Shown here piece by piece: positions 39,771-50,447 of a stretch of 64,000 bases of DNA. Where the stretch lies: positions 62,001 through 126,000 of the forward strand of contig JABDKW010000005.1 of the NCBI GenBank assembly GCA_013002025.1, read 5' to 3'. A model generated the notes under the pieces. The model was not told where the DNA came from, searched no databases, and was given only the letters and a program-made list of their open reading frames with translations. The position numbers and the translations under genes are program-made. Within the stretch, counting starts at the first letter, position 1. The number at the start of each line of letters is the position of its first letter. Source of the DNA: Gammaproteobacteria bacterium. Its GTDB lineage: Bacteria; Pseudomonadota; Gammaproteobacteria; Arenicellales; Arenicellaceae.

Positions 39771-42700
39771 ATGCGTGCCGTTGTTAAAGTATTCCTGTTG
39801 TTGTTCGGCATGTACGCCATGTTGTGGCTGTCTGTGGCTGCTTACTTCACCTACGCCAGCGGTCACGCAGAACTGCTTGAATCAAACTTGAGTAAGGTGT
39901 TCGGGCGCACTGTTTCGATCGGCTCGGTGACCACTGACTGGAATGGCTTGTCACCGAGGGTTTTGGTACACCAATTTAGCGTAGCCGGAGATCATCCGGA
40001 CTTACCGGCGCTGGCGTTTGATACGCTGGCGGCAGAGCTTGATGCAGGTTCGGCGCTTAGACTATGGCCGCAGTTCACCGAATTTGCTATTGAGCGGCCA
40101 CGACTGGAGGTTGTAACTCGGTCAGCCCGGACCATGCAGGTAGCGGGTTTCACTTTGCGTTCAGGGGTTGGTTCGGGCGTTAGCCCTAAGCGTTTAATTC
40201 AATGGTTATTGGATCATGAAAACCTGGTCTGGCATGACGGCGAAATCATCTGGCGCCGACCAAATGCTGAACTGCAACGCTATCGAGAAACATCATTCAC
40301 CTATAGGCGGCAAGGCCTGACCCGTGAAGTACGCGCGACGACACTGTCTCCCAAGGGAGTGCTGGCCTTTACCGCGAATTCAAACGGCCCGATTCTCAAA
40401 GCCAGTAACTGGGATGCGTCGATCGAAGTATTGGGGGATGCCGGAGAACGCTTACTCAGCCCCGAAGACTTATCGTTCGAGGTAAAAGACGGGCGGGGTC
40501 GTGTGCTATTAAAACAGCTATCGGTTGAACGGATCCGGGATCTGATTCAATTGTCTGGTCTCAGCGGCTCTGCCTTGTGGTTAATGCAAGCTGGCGTTGA
40601 GGGAACTTTGCATGACGTGAAATTTGAGTTTGCGGGAGCCCTGTTGGATTTCAGTCAATGGTCGTTGCAGGCCAATGCCAGAGATGTCGCCTTCGAGGCA
40701 ACTGCAACGGCACCAGCAATGAGCGGTTTGCATGGCAAGCTGTCGGCCCACAACGGCGGCGGAGAGTTTCAGTTCTCGGCTCGTGAAGCTCTGTTTTCCT
40801 GGCCGCGACTGCTGGAAACTGATATTGCTGTCGCCAGTGCCGGGGGTAATTTGAACTGGGTTTTCAATGACAATGGTGGCGTGTCATTCACCTTATCCGA
40901 AGGCAATTTTCAGGATCAGATTACGCGTATCAGCGAACTCAACGCCAGCATTGAGTTTGATAATAAAGAGCGCCGAGTGTCTAACGTCGGGCAATTATTT
41001 AAACTGAAATCGATTGGCGACCTTAATTTTGAAGATGGCACTATGGTTACAACGGGCGCCTCAACTGATTCGACAATACAGCCCTTGTACCTGGACGCCA
41101 GCATGAAGTTTGAGGTTTCCGATATGCGTAAGCTGGTGGCTTATATTCCGGCCGCCGACAAGCTTCAGCGGTTTCGGACCTGGTGGTCTAATGCAATTGT
41201 TTCCGGCGCGGCAAAAAATGGCCGATTGAGCTACCGAGGCGAGTTGGCCAGCAACGCAATTGCAGTAGGAAAAGCTCAGCTTCGTGGTCGGGCAGATTAT
41301 CAAAACGTTGAGATCGACTATGGTTATCAACGTAATTGGCCGGTGGTGCGCAACGGCCGCGGCAGTGCTACGTTACAAAATGACGTACTCACGTTTGGGC
41401 CGCAGGAAGTTTGGCTGGAAAATGACCAGATACTGGATCCGGCGCTGCAAATCACTGACCTGTTTCAGCGAGCGCGACGGCTGGACCTGTCCGGCCGCCT
41501 GCAAACCAGCCTCGCGACGGTTGCTGAATTCCTGTTTGATGGGCCTCTGATAAAGCCCTCCCAGCGAGGTCGTAAGCCCCCGGTCAACGTGACTGCCGGT
41601 AGGGTCGATGCTGAAGTGAAGATCAGTGTGCCCCTGTCAAGAGTGAGCCAGGCTACAGTCAAAGGCATGGCGCAGGTGAGTGGTGGGGCGTTGCTGTTGC
41701 CGCCCGGCGTGCCGGTCAGCAATATCCGTACTCAGATGCAGTTTACCGAACGCAGCGCGTCCGCCGATATGGTGTTGGCCGATTTCCTGGGTTATCCGGC
41801 GCGGGCCTCTTTGCTGACCACCAGTGTGGCGCAGCCGCCAGTGTTAACGCTTAATGGTCGTGGCGTCGCTGATGTTAAGTTGCTGGAACCCTGGGTCGGC
41901 GAGCATTTATTGAGCTGGTTTTCGGGCACCACGCCGTGGAGTGGTGCAGTGGTCATTGATGGGCCCCGGTCACGGGTTAGCATGAGCACTGATTTAATGG
42001 GCGTGGAAGTCAGTGCTCCCGAGCCGTTGTACAAGCCTGCTGATGAACCAAGGGCACTGGAGTTAAACACCGCTCTCGGCGGCAGCACTACGGCGCGCAG
42101 CCTTGAACTGCGTATTGGCGATCAATTAAGTGTGGCCATGGCTGGGGATTTACAGAGCGAAAACTTATTGTTTGATCGAGCTAGAATCAGTATTGGCGAA
42201 AATGCTGAGCCGACCGGTCAAGCATTACGTGAAGGTATTCATTTTGATGTGGTATATCCGCAGCTTGATCTTGACGAGTGGCTGGGCGCCATTATTGATT
42301 TGACGAATATCGAAACGACCGCGGAACAAAGCGACACTAGCTTCCTTGATGCGATGCGCTCGGTTCGAATACAAGCGGAACAGCCGGTGTGGTTAGAGCG
42401 AAGCGTTGGCTCACTGAAGATAAATGGACTGTCGGTGGATGGTGCTTATTGGATCGGCGCCATAGAAGGTTCCAATATTGACGGAACCCTACAAGCCAGT
42501 CCGCGTGCTGAAATCCCGAGTTTTAAATTTGAACTGGCTCGGTTGCATTTGCCCAACGCACCCAAAGATGATTCTGTACCAGCGGTGGTCGACAGGGAAC
42601 TGGTTCCGGCCAGCTATCCGCGTATGGAACTGTTGGTAGAATCTTTCAAAATTGGCGCTAAACGTCTTGGTCGGCTCGACATGTTGGGTCGGCCTGATAA

Positions 42701-43496
42701 TGATATCTGGATACTGGACCGTTTTACACTTGAGGATAAGGGTATTAGCACGGTGGTCACCGGCCAATGGACGAATAATGCAGAGGCGGGGACGATTTCA
42801 AACTTTAACTACCAGACATCGATTCGGCAGGCGGGCGATGTTCTGGAGGGAATGGACCTTGCAGATGTTTTAAAAAAGGGTAAGGGTGACCTGGTTGGCA
42901 ATCTAAACTGGATCGGTGCGCCGCATGAGTTTGACTACGCTCGGTTGAATGGCGATTTTGATTTGCGAATTAGCGATGGCGAATTGGTCAAGGTTGAGCC
43001 AGGCGGCGGCAAACTGCTGGGTTTGTTAAATTTTAACGCAATCGCCCGCCGACTGACGCTGGATTTTCGTGATGTGTTCGCCAGCGGCCTGCAGTTTGAT
43101 CGAATGCGCTACGCGGGTGTGCTGGCTGATGGCAAAGCCATCATGCGCGATGCCTATATCTTTGCTCCGGCGATTTTTGTACAAATGGAGGGCTCGCTGG
43201 ACTTAGACCAGGAGTTGGTTGATCTGGAAATTCATATGTCTCCTGAGCTAGGCGGCAACCTGACCTTGTTAAGCGCGTTGGCAAATCCTGCGGCTGGTGC
43301 GGTGATGTTTCTAACCCAGCAACTGTTTAAGGATGAGATGCGCGCATCGTCGTTTCAGAGTTATCGTGCCAAGGGGTCATGGGAGGATTTTGATCTGGTC
43401 GAGATCGAGCGCAATGGGGAGCCGAAGAAATCAGCCGGGGTAGCCGCCCGGCCAGATCTGTCAGGTAGTACTGAAAAACGCCCTAATCAGCAATAA
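39771..43496 (+). CDS. yhdP: YhdP family AsmA-like envelope protein
   Basis: The 1241-residue protein has one N-terminal membrane helix (about 5-25) and a very long beta-rich periplasmic part with the DUF3971 and AsmA-like C-terminal regions. YhdP is one of three AsmA-like proteins (YhdP, TamB, YdbH) that support phospholipid transport to the outer membrane in Escherichia coli. The C-terminal VKVEPGGGKLLGLLNFNAI and the conserved rng-yhdP-tldD order identify it. Only 8 bases separate it from rng. Confidence 0.93.
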   Translation: MRAVVKVFLLLFGMYAMLWLSVAAYFTYASGHAELLESNLSKVFGRTVSIGSVTTDWNGLSPRVLVHQFSVAGDHPDLPALAFDTLAAELDAGSALRLWPQFTEFAIERPRLEVVTRSARTMQVAGFTLRSGVGSGVSPKRLIQWLLDHENLVWHDGEIIWRRPNAELQRYRETSFTYRRQGLTREVRATTLSPKGVLAFTANSNGPILKASNWDASIEVLGDAGERLLSPEDLSFEVKDGRGRVLLKQLSVERIRDLIQLSGLSGSALWLMQAGVEGTLHDVKFEFAGALLDFSQWSLQANARDVAFEATATAPAMSGLHGKLSAHNGGGEFQFSAREALFSWPRLLETDIAVASAGGNLNWVFNDNGGVSFTLSEGNFQDQITRISELNASIEFDNKERRVSNVGQLFKLKSIGDLNFEDGTMVTTGASTDSTIQPLYLDASMKFEVSDMRKLVAYIPAADKLQRFRTWWSNAIVSGAAKNGRLSYRGELASNAIAVGKAQLRGRADYQNVEIDYGYQRNWPVVRNGRGSATLQNDVLTFGPQEVWLENDQILDPALQITDLFQRARRLDLSGRLQTSLATVAEFLFDGPLIKPSQRGRKPPVNVTAGRVDAEVKISVPLSRVSQATVKGMAQVSGGALLLPPGVPVSNIRTQMQFTERSASADMVLADFLGYPARASLLTTSVAQPPVLTLNGRGVADVKLLEPWVGEHLLSWFSGTTPWSGAVVIDGPRSRVSMSTDLMGVEVSAPEPLYKPADEPRALELNTALGGSTTARSLELRIGDQLSVAMAGDLQSENLLFDRARISIGENAEPTGQALREGIHFDVVYPQLDLDEWLGAIIDLTNIETTAEQSDTSFLDAMRSVRIQAEQPVWLERSVGSLKINGLSVDGAYWIGAIEGSNIDGTLQASPRAEIPSFKFELARLHLPNAPKDDSVPAVVDRELVPASYPRMELLVESFKIGAKRLGRLDMLGRPDNDIWILDRFTLEDKGISTVVTGQWTNNAEAGTISNFNYQTSIRQAGDVLEGMDLADVLKKGKGDLVGNLNWIGAPHEFDYARLNGDFDLRISDGELVKVEPGGGKLLGLLNFNAIARRLTLDFRDVFASGLQFDRMRYAGVLADGKAIMRDAYIFAPAIFVQMEGSLDLDQELVDLEIHMSPELGGNLTLLSALANPAAGAVMFLTQQLFKDEMRASSFQSYRAKGSWEDFDLVEIERNGEPKKSAGVAARPDLSGSTEKRPNQQ

Positions 43497-43592
43497 ACTA
43501 CGGCGGATCATGTGGCGTTGAGCGGTGACTGCTCTTACACTACGCAGTTCGAAAATTTTCGCTTACGGCATCAATCACGTGCACTATTACCA

Positions 43593-45041
43593 ATGACTCA
43601 ATCAAATTTCGATATTGTCGATTCCACGCTACTGGCACCCACGGGGCTTGATGGCGTTAAGCTGCAACAGGTGATGGATAAACTAACCGGTGTCGCGGGC
43701 TGTGACTTCGCTGACCTTTATTTTCAATACGCCAAGCAGGAAAGCTGGAGTCTTGATGAGGGAACCGTGAAAAGCGGCAGCTTCAATATAGATCAGGGTG
43801 TGGGCCTGCGTAGTGTCTGTGGTGAGAAAACCGCCTTTGCCTACAGCGAAAACCTGCAGCACGAGGCAATCATGGGTGCGGCAGATGTGGTGCAGGCGAT
43901 TGGGCGCAGAGGCCAGGACATTGGCACTAAGGCCGCCTGGCGGCCACGACGTCCACGCAGTGTATACCAGCCGCATGATCCTGTGGCCACACTGGACGAC
44001 GCTGCCAAGGTCGCGATTTTGCATCAGGCGGATCAGTTCGCGCGCGCCCACGACCCTCGGGTGAAAGAAGTGATGGCCACCTTAGCAGCGGTGTATGAGG
44101 TGGTACTGGTGGTGCGCAGTGACGGGCAGCAGGTACCCGATGTGCGGCCTCTGGTAAGGCTGAATGTCAGCGTAATTGTAGAGCAGGACGGCAAGCGCGA
44201 ACGCGGTTCCATGGGCGGTGGCGGTCGCTTTGATTTTGCCTACTTTGATACCGACCTGATTCGCCATTACTCGGAAGAAGCCGTACGTCAGGCCTTGGTG
44301 AGCTTGCAAGCGGTAGATTCGCCCGCCGGCACCATGCCGGTGGTGCTGGGCTCCGGTTGGCCGGGCATTTTGTTGCATGAAGCGGTCGGTCATGGATTGG
44401 AGGGTGACTTCAACCGCAAAGGCACTTCCGCATTCGCCGGTCGATTAGGAGAGCAGGTGGCCTCGCCATTATGCACGGTAGTGGATAACGGCACGTTACC
44501 GGATCGACGTGGTTCATTGAGTATCGACGATGAAGGTAATACCACACAGGATACGGTGTTGATCGAGGCTGGCATACTCAAGGGCTACATGCAGGATGAG
44601 CACAATGCACGCCTGATGGACATGCCGTTAACCGGCAATGGCCGCCGCGAGTCGTTCGCGCATTTGCCCATGCCGCGCATGACCAACACCTATATGCACG
44701 CTGGTGAGCACGATCCGGGCGAAATAATCGCATCCGTAAAAAAAGGCCTGTATGCGGTGAATTTCGGTGGTGGCCAAGTCGACATCACTTCCGGTAAGTT
44801 TGTGTTTTCATCCAGCGAAGCTTACCTAATCGAAAATGGCAAAATAACGCAACCGGTTAAAGGCGCCACCTTGATAGGTAGCGGCCCTGAAGCCATGCAG
44901 ACCATTAGCATGGTGGGCAACGATATGGCGCTGGACTCCGGCGTGGGTGTGTGCGGTAAAGAAGGGCAAAGTGTGCCGGTGGGTGTGGGCCAACCCACGC
45001 TGAAGATGGACCAGTTGACCGTTGGTGGAGTGCAGTTATGA
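43593..45041 (+). CDS. tldD: Metalloprotease TldD
   Basis: TldD pairs with TldE (PmbA) in a zinc protease that degrades unfolded peptides and processes modified peptides such as microcin B17. From the ATG at 43593 the protein has 482 residues, close to the E. coli length; the longer GTG-initiated frame from 43512 adds a tail with no family match. The metal site [11 protein letters not shown] is intact. The stop overlaps the pmbA start (ATGA). Confidence 0.95.
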   Translation: MTQSNFDIVDSTLLAPTGLDGVKLQQVMDKLTGVAGCDFADLYFQYAKQESWSLDEGTVKSGSFNIDQGVGLRSVCGEKTAFAYSENLQHEAIMGAADVVQAIGRRGQDIGTKAAWRPRRPRSVYQPHDPVATLDDAAKVAILHQADQFARAHDPRVKEVMATLAAVYEVVLVVRSDGQQVPDVRPLVRLNVSVIVEQDGKRERGSMGGGGRFDFAYFDTDLIRHYSEEAVRQALVSLQAVDSPAGTMPVVLGSGWPGILLHEAVGHGLEGDFNRKGTSAFAGRLGEQVASPLCTVVDNGTLPDRRGSLSIDDEGNTTQDTVLIEAGILKGYMQDEHNARLMDMPLTGNGRRESFAHLPMPRMTNTYMHAGEHDPGEIIASVKKGLYAVNFGGGQVDITSGKFVFSSSEAYLIENGKITQPVKGATLIGSGPEAMQTISMVGNDMALDSGVGVCGKEGQSVPVGVGQPTLKMDQLTVGGVQL

Positions 45042-46369
45042 AGTTAGCTGGCCAACTGGACCTGGATTCGGTCGCCGATTTTGCCCTCGATTATGCTGCC
45101 AAACTTGGCCTGGATGAGGCCGAGGTGTCTTTGCATGAGGGCACGGGTGTTTCTGTCAACGTTCGTATGTGTGAATTGGAAACAGTCGAGAAGCACAATG
45201 ATGCGCAAATCGTTGTGAATGTGTATAAAAATCATCACACTGGCAGCGCCAGCAGCGCCGACATGAGTGAAGCGGGAGTGCGCAGCTTGCTAGATGCCGC
45301 GGCCTCCATAGCGAGCCAGACGGGTGCCGACGAATGCCTCGGTTTGGCAGACAAGGAACTAATGGCGAGTGAACTGTATGACCTGGATTTACACCACCCC
45401 TGGGGCGCTGATATTACTGAGTTGGCCCAACTTGCTACCCGTTGTGAAGATGCGGCGCTAAGCCGGGATAAGCGCATAAGCAACAGCGAAGGCGCAAACG
45501 TCAGCACCTATTCTGGCAATGCCCTGTATGCCAACTCACACGGGTTTCGCAGTATTAGCAGTAGCAGCCAACACAGTTTGTCCTGTTCGGTTATTGCCGG
45601 CAAAGACGCAGGTATGCAGCGCGATTATTGGTATGACAGCGACCGCAATGCCGCTAACCTCGACGCCCCCGAGGCGATAGGGAAAACCGCAGCAGAGCGT
45701 GCCGTTCAGCGCTTGGATGCCCGCAAGATCGACTCCACAGAAACTCCGATTTTGTTTGACCCGGCGATGGCCAAAAGTCTAATCGGGCATCTGGTGGGGG
45801 CCTTGCGTGGTGGCGCGATTTACAAACGAGCCAGCTTTATGTTGGAGCGGCTCGAGCAGCAGATCATGCCTGAATTTGTAACCATAGCCGAACACCCGCA
45901 TATTCCCGCAGGGGCCGGCAGTGCGCTGCATGACAACGAGGGCGTCGCCACACCGGCCTATCACGCTCTGGTCGACCAGGGGCGGCTGCAAACTTATGTG
46001 CTGGGATCTTACACGGCGCGTAAATTAGGCCTGTCGAGCACCGCCAACGCGGGGGGCGTACGCAACCTGCGCGTCTCGGATACCGGGCATAATTTTCAGG
46101 AGCTATTGGCCCAAATGGGTCAGGGTTTACTGGTCACAGAATTGATCGGTTCTGGCATTAATATGGTAACTGGTGACTACTCTCGTGGCGCGGCCGGGTT
46201 TTGGGTGGAGAACGGCGAGATCAGCTATCCGGTAGAAGAAATCACCATAGCAGGCAATTTACTGGATATGTATCAGGGGATTGTCGCTGTGGGCAACGAT
46301 ACCGACCGCAGAGGCAACACACATAGCGGCTCAATATTGGTGCAAAATATGACCTTGGCCGGTAGTTAA
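45038..46369 (+). CDS. pmbA: Metalloprotease subunit PmbA (TldE)
   Basis: This 443-residue protein is the non-catalytic partner of TldD: it shares the fold but has no HExxxH zinc motif. Family signatures include [11 protein letters not shown]-type sequence (here [20 protein letters not shown]) and the N-terminal [21 protein letters not shown]-like strand. Direct overlap with tldD supports equimolar synthesis of the heterodimer. tldD and pmbA are often unlinked in enterobacteria but adjacent here. Confidence 0.95.
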   Translation: MKLAGQLDLDSVADFALDYAAKLGLDEAEVSLHEGTGVSVNVRMCELETVEKHNDAQIVVNVYKNHHTGSASSADMSEAGVRSLLDAAASIASQTGADECLGLADKELMASELYDLDLHHPWGADITELAQLATRCEDAALSRDKRISNSEGANVSTYSGNALYANSHGFRSISSSSQHSLSCSVIAGKDAGMQRDYWYDSDRNAANLDAPEAIGKTAAERAVQRLDARKIDSTETPILFDPAMAKSLIGHLVGALRGGAIYKRASFMLERLEQQIMPEFVTIAEHPHIPAGAGSALHDNEGVATPAYHALVDQGRLQTYVLGSYTARKLGLSSTANAGGVRNLRVSDTGHNFQELLAQMGQGLLVTELIGSGINMVTGDYSRGAAGFWVENGEISYPVEEITIAGNLLDMYQGIVAVGNDTDRRGNTHSGSILVQNMTLAGS

Positions 46370-46386
46370 GTCCACCCGCTTGCGCC

Positions 46387-46392
46387 TATAAT
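46387..46392 (+). promoter_or_regulatory. Candidate -10 element for the FmdB/DUF502/aspS operon
   Basis: A perfect TATAAT lies 60 bases before the FmdB-type gene in the gap after pmbA. No good -35 box is spaced correctly, so the call rests on the -10 alone. Confidence 0.35.
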
Positions 46393-46451
46393 ACGCGGGT
46401 TTTAACGGCTGCGGCCGAATCAACGCAGTGCCCTTTCCAGGCACGCAGACC

Positions 46452-46745
46452 ATGCCCATATACCAATATCAATGTACCGACTGCGGCCACCGACAGGAGG
46501 CCCTGCAAAAGATGAGTGATGCACCATTGGTGGATTGCCCGGCCTGTGGTGGGCACGGTCTACGTAAACAGATCACAGCGGCTTCTTTCAGACTGAAGGG
46601 TACCGGCTGGTATGCGACTGATTTCAAAAATTCCGGTGCTGCGCCTGTTTCCAACACCAGCACAGCGAGTAACAGTGACGCGCATGACAGTAGTAATGCC
46701 AAGCAAGCCAAAAGCAGTGATCAATCCGCCGGAGCGAAATCTTGA
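46452..46745 (+). CDS. FmdB family zinc-ribbon protein
   Basis: The 97-residue protein starts at MPIYQYQCTDCGHRQE, the FmdB/CxxC_CxxC_SSSS signature; the four cysteines (CTDC and CPAC) form a zinc ribbon. The rest is a Ser/Asn/Ala-rich tail, probably disordered. The ATG at 46452 is chosen because the family begins MPIY. The stop overlaps the DUF502 start. Order FmdB-DUF502-aspS is common in gammaproteobacteria and the function is unknown. Confidence 0.9.
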   Translation: MPIYQYQCTDCGHRQEALQKMSDAPLVDCPACGGHGLRKQITAASFRLKGTGWYATDFKNSGAAPVSNTSTASNSDAHDSSNAKQAKSSDQSAGAKS

Positions 46746-47446
46746 TGCAACGCTTTAGACGCTATCTGGTTGCTGGATTGCTGGTTTGGTTACCACTGGT
46801 AACCACGTATTTTGTGCTGAATTTTGCAATCCGGCTGATTGACCGGTCGCTTTTACTGCTACCACTAAAGTACCGGCCCGAAACGCTAATTGGTTTTGAG
46901 ATTCCTGGTCTCGGCGTCATTTTGACGCTGGTCCTGGTTTTGCTTACCGGCGTCATCGTGGCCAATTTTTTCGGGCGTCGGCTGGTCACTGCCTGGGAGT
47001 CCCTGTTAGCTCGTATACCGCTGGTGCGATCGGTTTATGGTGCGGTTAAGCAAATCACCGCCAGCCTTTTCGCAGATGCATCGCAATCGTTTAGAGAGGT
47101 CGTGCTAGTAGAATACCCGCGGCGCGGCCTATGGATGCTGGCCTTTGTCACCGGCGAGACTCCACGCGAGTTCAAAGCCAAAGCAGGCGAAGATCTTATA
47201 AATATATATGTTCCGACAACGCCTAACCCCACCTCCGGCTTTTATATTATGGTGCCGCCGCAAGACGTCAAGCGCCTTGATATTCCGGTAGAGGTAGGCT
47301 TGAAAATGATTTTATCGGCCGGCGTAGTGAATCCACTGGATGATCCCGTTGAGGCCGAACGGATGGCTGACGAGCTTCAGCAGCAGGGTGCCACTATTGA
47401 TCGTGATTCTATTAGCGGCGCGGCTGACAACACAAAAAACAATTAG
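46745..47446 (+). CDS. DUF502 family inner-membrane protein
   Basis: The 233-residue protein has two membrane helices (about 8-30 and 57-79) followed by a soluble domain. [14 protein letters not shown] and the C-terminal [16 protein letters not shown] are DUF502 signatures. I take the ATG of the TGATG overlap with the preceding stop; a TTG one codon earlier is possible. No function is established. Confidence 0.92.
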   Translation: MQRFRRYLVAGLLVWLPLVTTYFVLNFAIRLIDRSLLLLPLKYRPETLIGFEIPGLGVILTLVLVLLTGVIVANFFGRRLVTAWESLLARIPLVRSVYGAVKQITASLFADASQSFREVVLVEYPRRGLWMLAFVTGETPREFKAKAGEDLINIYVPTTPNPTSGFYIMVPPQDVKRLDIPVEVGLKMILSAGVVNPLDDPVEAERMADELQQQGATIDRDSISGAADNTKNN

Positions 47447-47460
47447 CAGTAGAGAGCAGG

Positions 47461-49254
47461 ATGAACAAAATGCGTAGCCACCTGTGTGGCGAGATCAATC
47501 AGAAACTAATTGACCAAACCATTTGCGTGGCCGGGTGGGCACAGCGCCGTCGTGATCATGGTGGCGTTATATTCATAGATTTGCGTGATGCCAGCGGCTT
47601 GCTGCAAGTGGTTGTTGACCCGGATGCAGCCGCAGCCTTTGCCGTGGCCGATACGGTACGTCACGAGCATGTGCTGCAGGTTACGGCCCGGGTTCGGGCG
47701 CGCCCTGAGGGCACCACGAATCCGGACTTGCCTACTGGCATGGTCGAAGTCTACGCCACTGATATCACGGTCCTCAATCGGGCAGAGCCGATTCCATTTC
47801 AGTTAGACGAAGAGGATGTAAGTGAAGCCGTACGCCTTAAATATCGGTATCTTGATTTGCGACGCGAAAGTATGCAAAAAACGTTTCGCCTGCGTAGCGC
47901 GGTAACCAAGTATTTCCGTGATTTTCTTGAGCAAGAGGGCTTCGTCGATATAGAAACTCCAATCCTGACCAAGTCCACGCCTGAGGGCGCGCGCGATTAT
48001 CTGGTGCCGAGCCGCGTACATGCCGGTGATTTTTTCGCGCTACCGCAGTCGCCGCAGTTATTCAAGCAGCTGTTAATGGTGGCCGGGTTTGAACGCTACT
48101 ACCAGATTGCACGGTGCTTTAGAGACGAGGATTTGCGCGCTGATCGGCAGCCTGAGTTTACTCAGTTGGATATCGAAACCTCGTTTATGACGGAAGACGA
48201 AATCATGCTCATGATGGAGCGCATGATTCGCGATCTGTTTGCACAACAGTTGGGCGTTAAATTGGCCGATACCTTTCCGCAAATCAGCTACGCGGAAGCG
48301 ATTGAACGCTTTGGCATTGATCGCCCCGACCTGCGTAATCCGTTAGAGCTCACGTCGGTGACAGATTTATTGACCGAGGTTGAGTTTAAGGTGTTTTCCG
48401 GGCCAGCGAATTCACCAGAAGGGCGGGTTGCTGCCCTGCGCGTTCCGGAGGGTTGTAGCAAACTCAGTCGCCTGCAACTGGATCAGTACGGAGACTATGT
48501 TGCCAACTATGGCGCCAAAGGCCTGGCTTATATCAAGGTAAATAATTTGTCTCTGGGCCGTGAAGGCCTGCAATCGCCGATCCTTAAATTTTTGCCGGAT
48601 GATGTGGTTGATGCGGTTTTACAGCGGGTCGAAGCGCAAACCGGCGACGTCGTGTTTTTCGGTGCCGACACTGCCAAAGTAGTCAATGATTCGCTGGCGG
48701 CATTGCGCGTTAAACTGGGGCATGACCTCGACTTGCTGCAAGAACAGTGGGCACCGGTGTGGGTGATTGACTTCCCCATGTTTGAAAAAGATCAGGATAG
48801 CGGGCAGTGGACCTCGCTGCATCACCCATTCACGGCGCCCAAAACAGATCAAATAGATCAATTGGCCGACGACCCCGGCAGCGTTTTATCGCGCGCCTAT
48901 GATCTGGTGCTCAATGGCACAGAAGTCGGTGGGGGCTCGATACGGATTCACCAGACCGACGTGCAACGACAAGCCTTTCAGGCACTGGGGATTGATGACG
49001 CTGAGGCGGAAGCAAAATTCGGCTTTCTACTGGATGCGCTCAAATATGGCGCGCCGCCACATGGTGGAATCGCTTTCGGTATCGACCGAATCGTTGCTAT
49101 GATGGCAGGGGTAGATTCAATCCGGGATGTTATCGCTTTTCCGAAAACGCAACGTGCCTCATGTTTACTTACTGAAGCACCCAGTGCAGTTGACTCGCGA
49201 CAATTGCGGGAACTGCATATTCGCTTACGTGGCTCAGAGCAATCCAAGGAATGA
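47461..49254 (+). CDS. aspS: Aspartate--tRNA ligase
   Basis: This class II synthetase of 597 residues has an N-terminal OB-fold anticodon domain ([21 protein letters not shown]), motif 2 around [18 protein letters not shown], the bacterial GAD insertion (about 285-415) and motif 3 in [23 protein letters not shown] is the flipping loop region. It starts 14 bases after the DUF502 stop. Confidence 0.97.
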   Translation: MNKMRSHLCGEINQKLIDQTICVAGWAQRRRDHGGVIFIDLRDASGLLQVVVDPDAAAAFAVADTVRHEHVLQVTARVRARPEGTTNPDLPTGMVEVYATDITVLNRAEPIPFQLDEEDVSEAVRLKYRYLDLRRESMQKTFRLRSAVTKYFRDFLEQEGFVDIETPILTKSTPEGARDYLVPSRVHAGDFFALPQSPQLFKQLLMVAGFERYYQIARCFRDEDLRADRQPEFTQLDIETSFMTEDEIMLMMERMIRDLFAQQLGVKLADTFPQISYAEAIERFGIDRPDLRNPLELTSVTDLLTEVEFKVFSGPANSPEGRVAALRVPEGCSKLSRLQLDQYGDYVANYGAKGLAYIKVNNLSLGREGLQSPILKFLPDDVVDAVLQRVEAQTGDVVFFGADTAKVVNDSLAALRVKLGHDLDLLQEQWAPVWVIDFPMFEKDQDSGQWTSLHHPFTAPKTDQIDQLADDPGSVLSRAYDLVLNGTEVGGGSIRIHQTDVQRQAFQALGIDDAEAEAKFGFLLDALKYGAPPHGGIAFGIDRIVAMMAGVDSIRDVIAFPKTQRASCLLTEAPSAVDSRQLRELHIRLRGSEQSKE

Positions 49255-49300
49255 TCGCCGATCTGGAATAGAAAATATATTGATCAACGACTAACCAACG

Positions 49301-50326
49301 ATGAGCTTGCATATTCAACAAAACGTCAGTTTGCAAAGCTTTAATACCATGGCGGTGCCTGCACAAGCCGACTATCTGACGACGGTCACCAGCGTGCCCG
49401 AGATGCACGACGCGCTAAGCCTGGCGCGGCGCCAGAATTTGCCAGTGCTGGTACTGGGAGAGGGCAGCAATACACTGTTCGAGCACGATTATAAAGGCCT
49501 CGTCATCCTCAATCGTCTGCGTGGCATGGATGTGGTTGAAGAACTGGGCGATCTCATAAGAGTAAAAGTCGGTGCTGGGGAAAACTGGCATCGTTGGGTG
49601 GCGCATAGTCTTAAGCAGGGCTGGAGTGGTTTAGAAAATCTGGCGCTTATTCCCGGTTTGGTCGGGGCCGCACCAATGCAAAATATCGGTGCCTATGGCG
49701 TTGAATTGGAGCAATACCTGCACAGCGTTGAACTGTTGTATGTAGACAGTGGTGAGATTGGTGAGCTTAGTCGTGAACAATGCGAGTTCGGGTATCGTGA
49801 TAGCGTGTTCAAGCATCGCCATGCGCCGCGCGCAATAATCACCGCGGTAACATTTGAACTGAACACCTACTTTGAGCCGCAAATCACATATCCCGCGGTG
49901 AAAGAATATCTCCAGACCCGCATGCGACCCAGTCAGGAACTGACCGCCCTGCACGTATTCGATGCGATTTGTCATATTCGCCGCAGCAAGCTGCCTTCAC
50001 CCCGGGAAATTCCAAATTCCGGCAGCTTTTTTAAGAATCCGGTGGTGTCTGAAGAGAAGCTGGCCTCATTGCGCGAGCACTATCCTGAGATAGTCAGCTA
50101 CGAACATCGGGGCCAGATCAAGTTAGCCGCCGCCTGGCTGATCGAGCGGGCTGGTTGGAAACGCCGTCAACGTGATGGAGTGCAGGTTCATAAAGATCAG
50201 GCGCTGGTGATTACCAATCCTGGTCGTGCCAGCGGCGCATCGGTCATGAGTCTGGCGCGGGCGATCCAGGAAGATATCGCTAAACAATTCCGTATTCAAC
50301 TTGAAATAGAACCAAGAATTTACTGA
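49301..50326 (+). CDS. murB: UDP-N-acetylenolpyruvoylglucosamine reductase
   Basis: MurB completes UDP-N-acetylmuramic acid for peptidoglycan. At 341 residues it is the type I (E. coli) form. FAD-binding LGEGSNTLF, GLENLALIPGLVGAAPMQNI, the Tyr loop FGYRDSVFK and the catalytic Ser in SGSFFKNPVV are present. A C-terminal Glu closes the active site in LEIEPRIY. Confidence 0.97.
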   Translation: MSLHIQQNVSLQSFNTMAVPAQADYLTTVTSVPEMHDALSLARRQNLPVLVLGEGSNTLFEHDYKGLVILNRLRGMDVVEELGDLIRVKVGAGENWHRWVAHSLKQGWSGLENLALIPGLVGAAPMQNIGAYGVELEQYLHSVELLYVDSGEIGELSREQCEFGYRDSVFKHRHAPRAIITAVTFELNTYFEPQITYPAVKEYLQTRMRPSQELTALHVFDAICHIRRSKLPSPREIPNSGSFFKNPVVSEEKLASLREHYPEIVSYEHRGQIKLAAAWLIERAGWKRRQRDGVQVHKDQALVITNPGRASGASVMSLARAIQEDIAKQFRIQLEIEPRIY

Positions 50327-50387
50327 TTTAGCGTCGCAGAAGTGGCTGTATTCTTTTCTGATCTGGTTAATTTTTGGTAATCCTTAT

Positions 50388-50416
50388 TTGGCGCTACACA
50401 CGGTCGGTAATACAGT
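50388..50416 (+). promoter_or_regulatory. Candidate promoter for the envelope gene cluster
   Basis: TTGGCG (four of six) and TACAGT (four of six) are spaced 17 bases apart in the 121-bp gap after murB, about 32 bases before the first cluster gene. No terminator was seen after murB, so read-through is possible. Confidence 0.3.
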
Positions 50417-50447
50417 GGGGTGCTAAAAACTAATTAACTCTGATTAG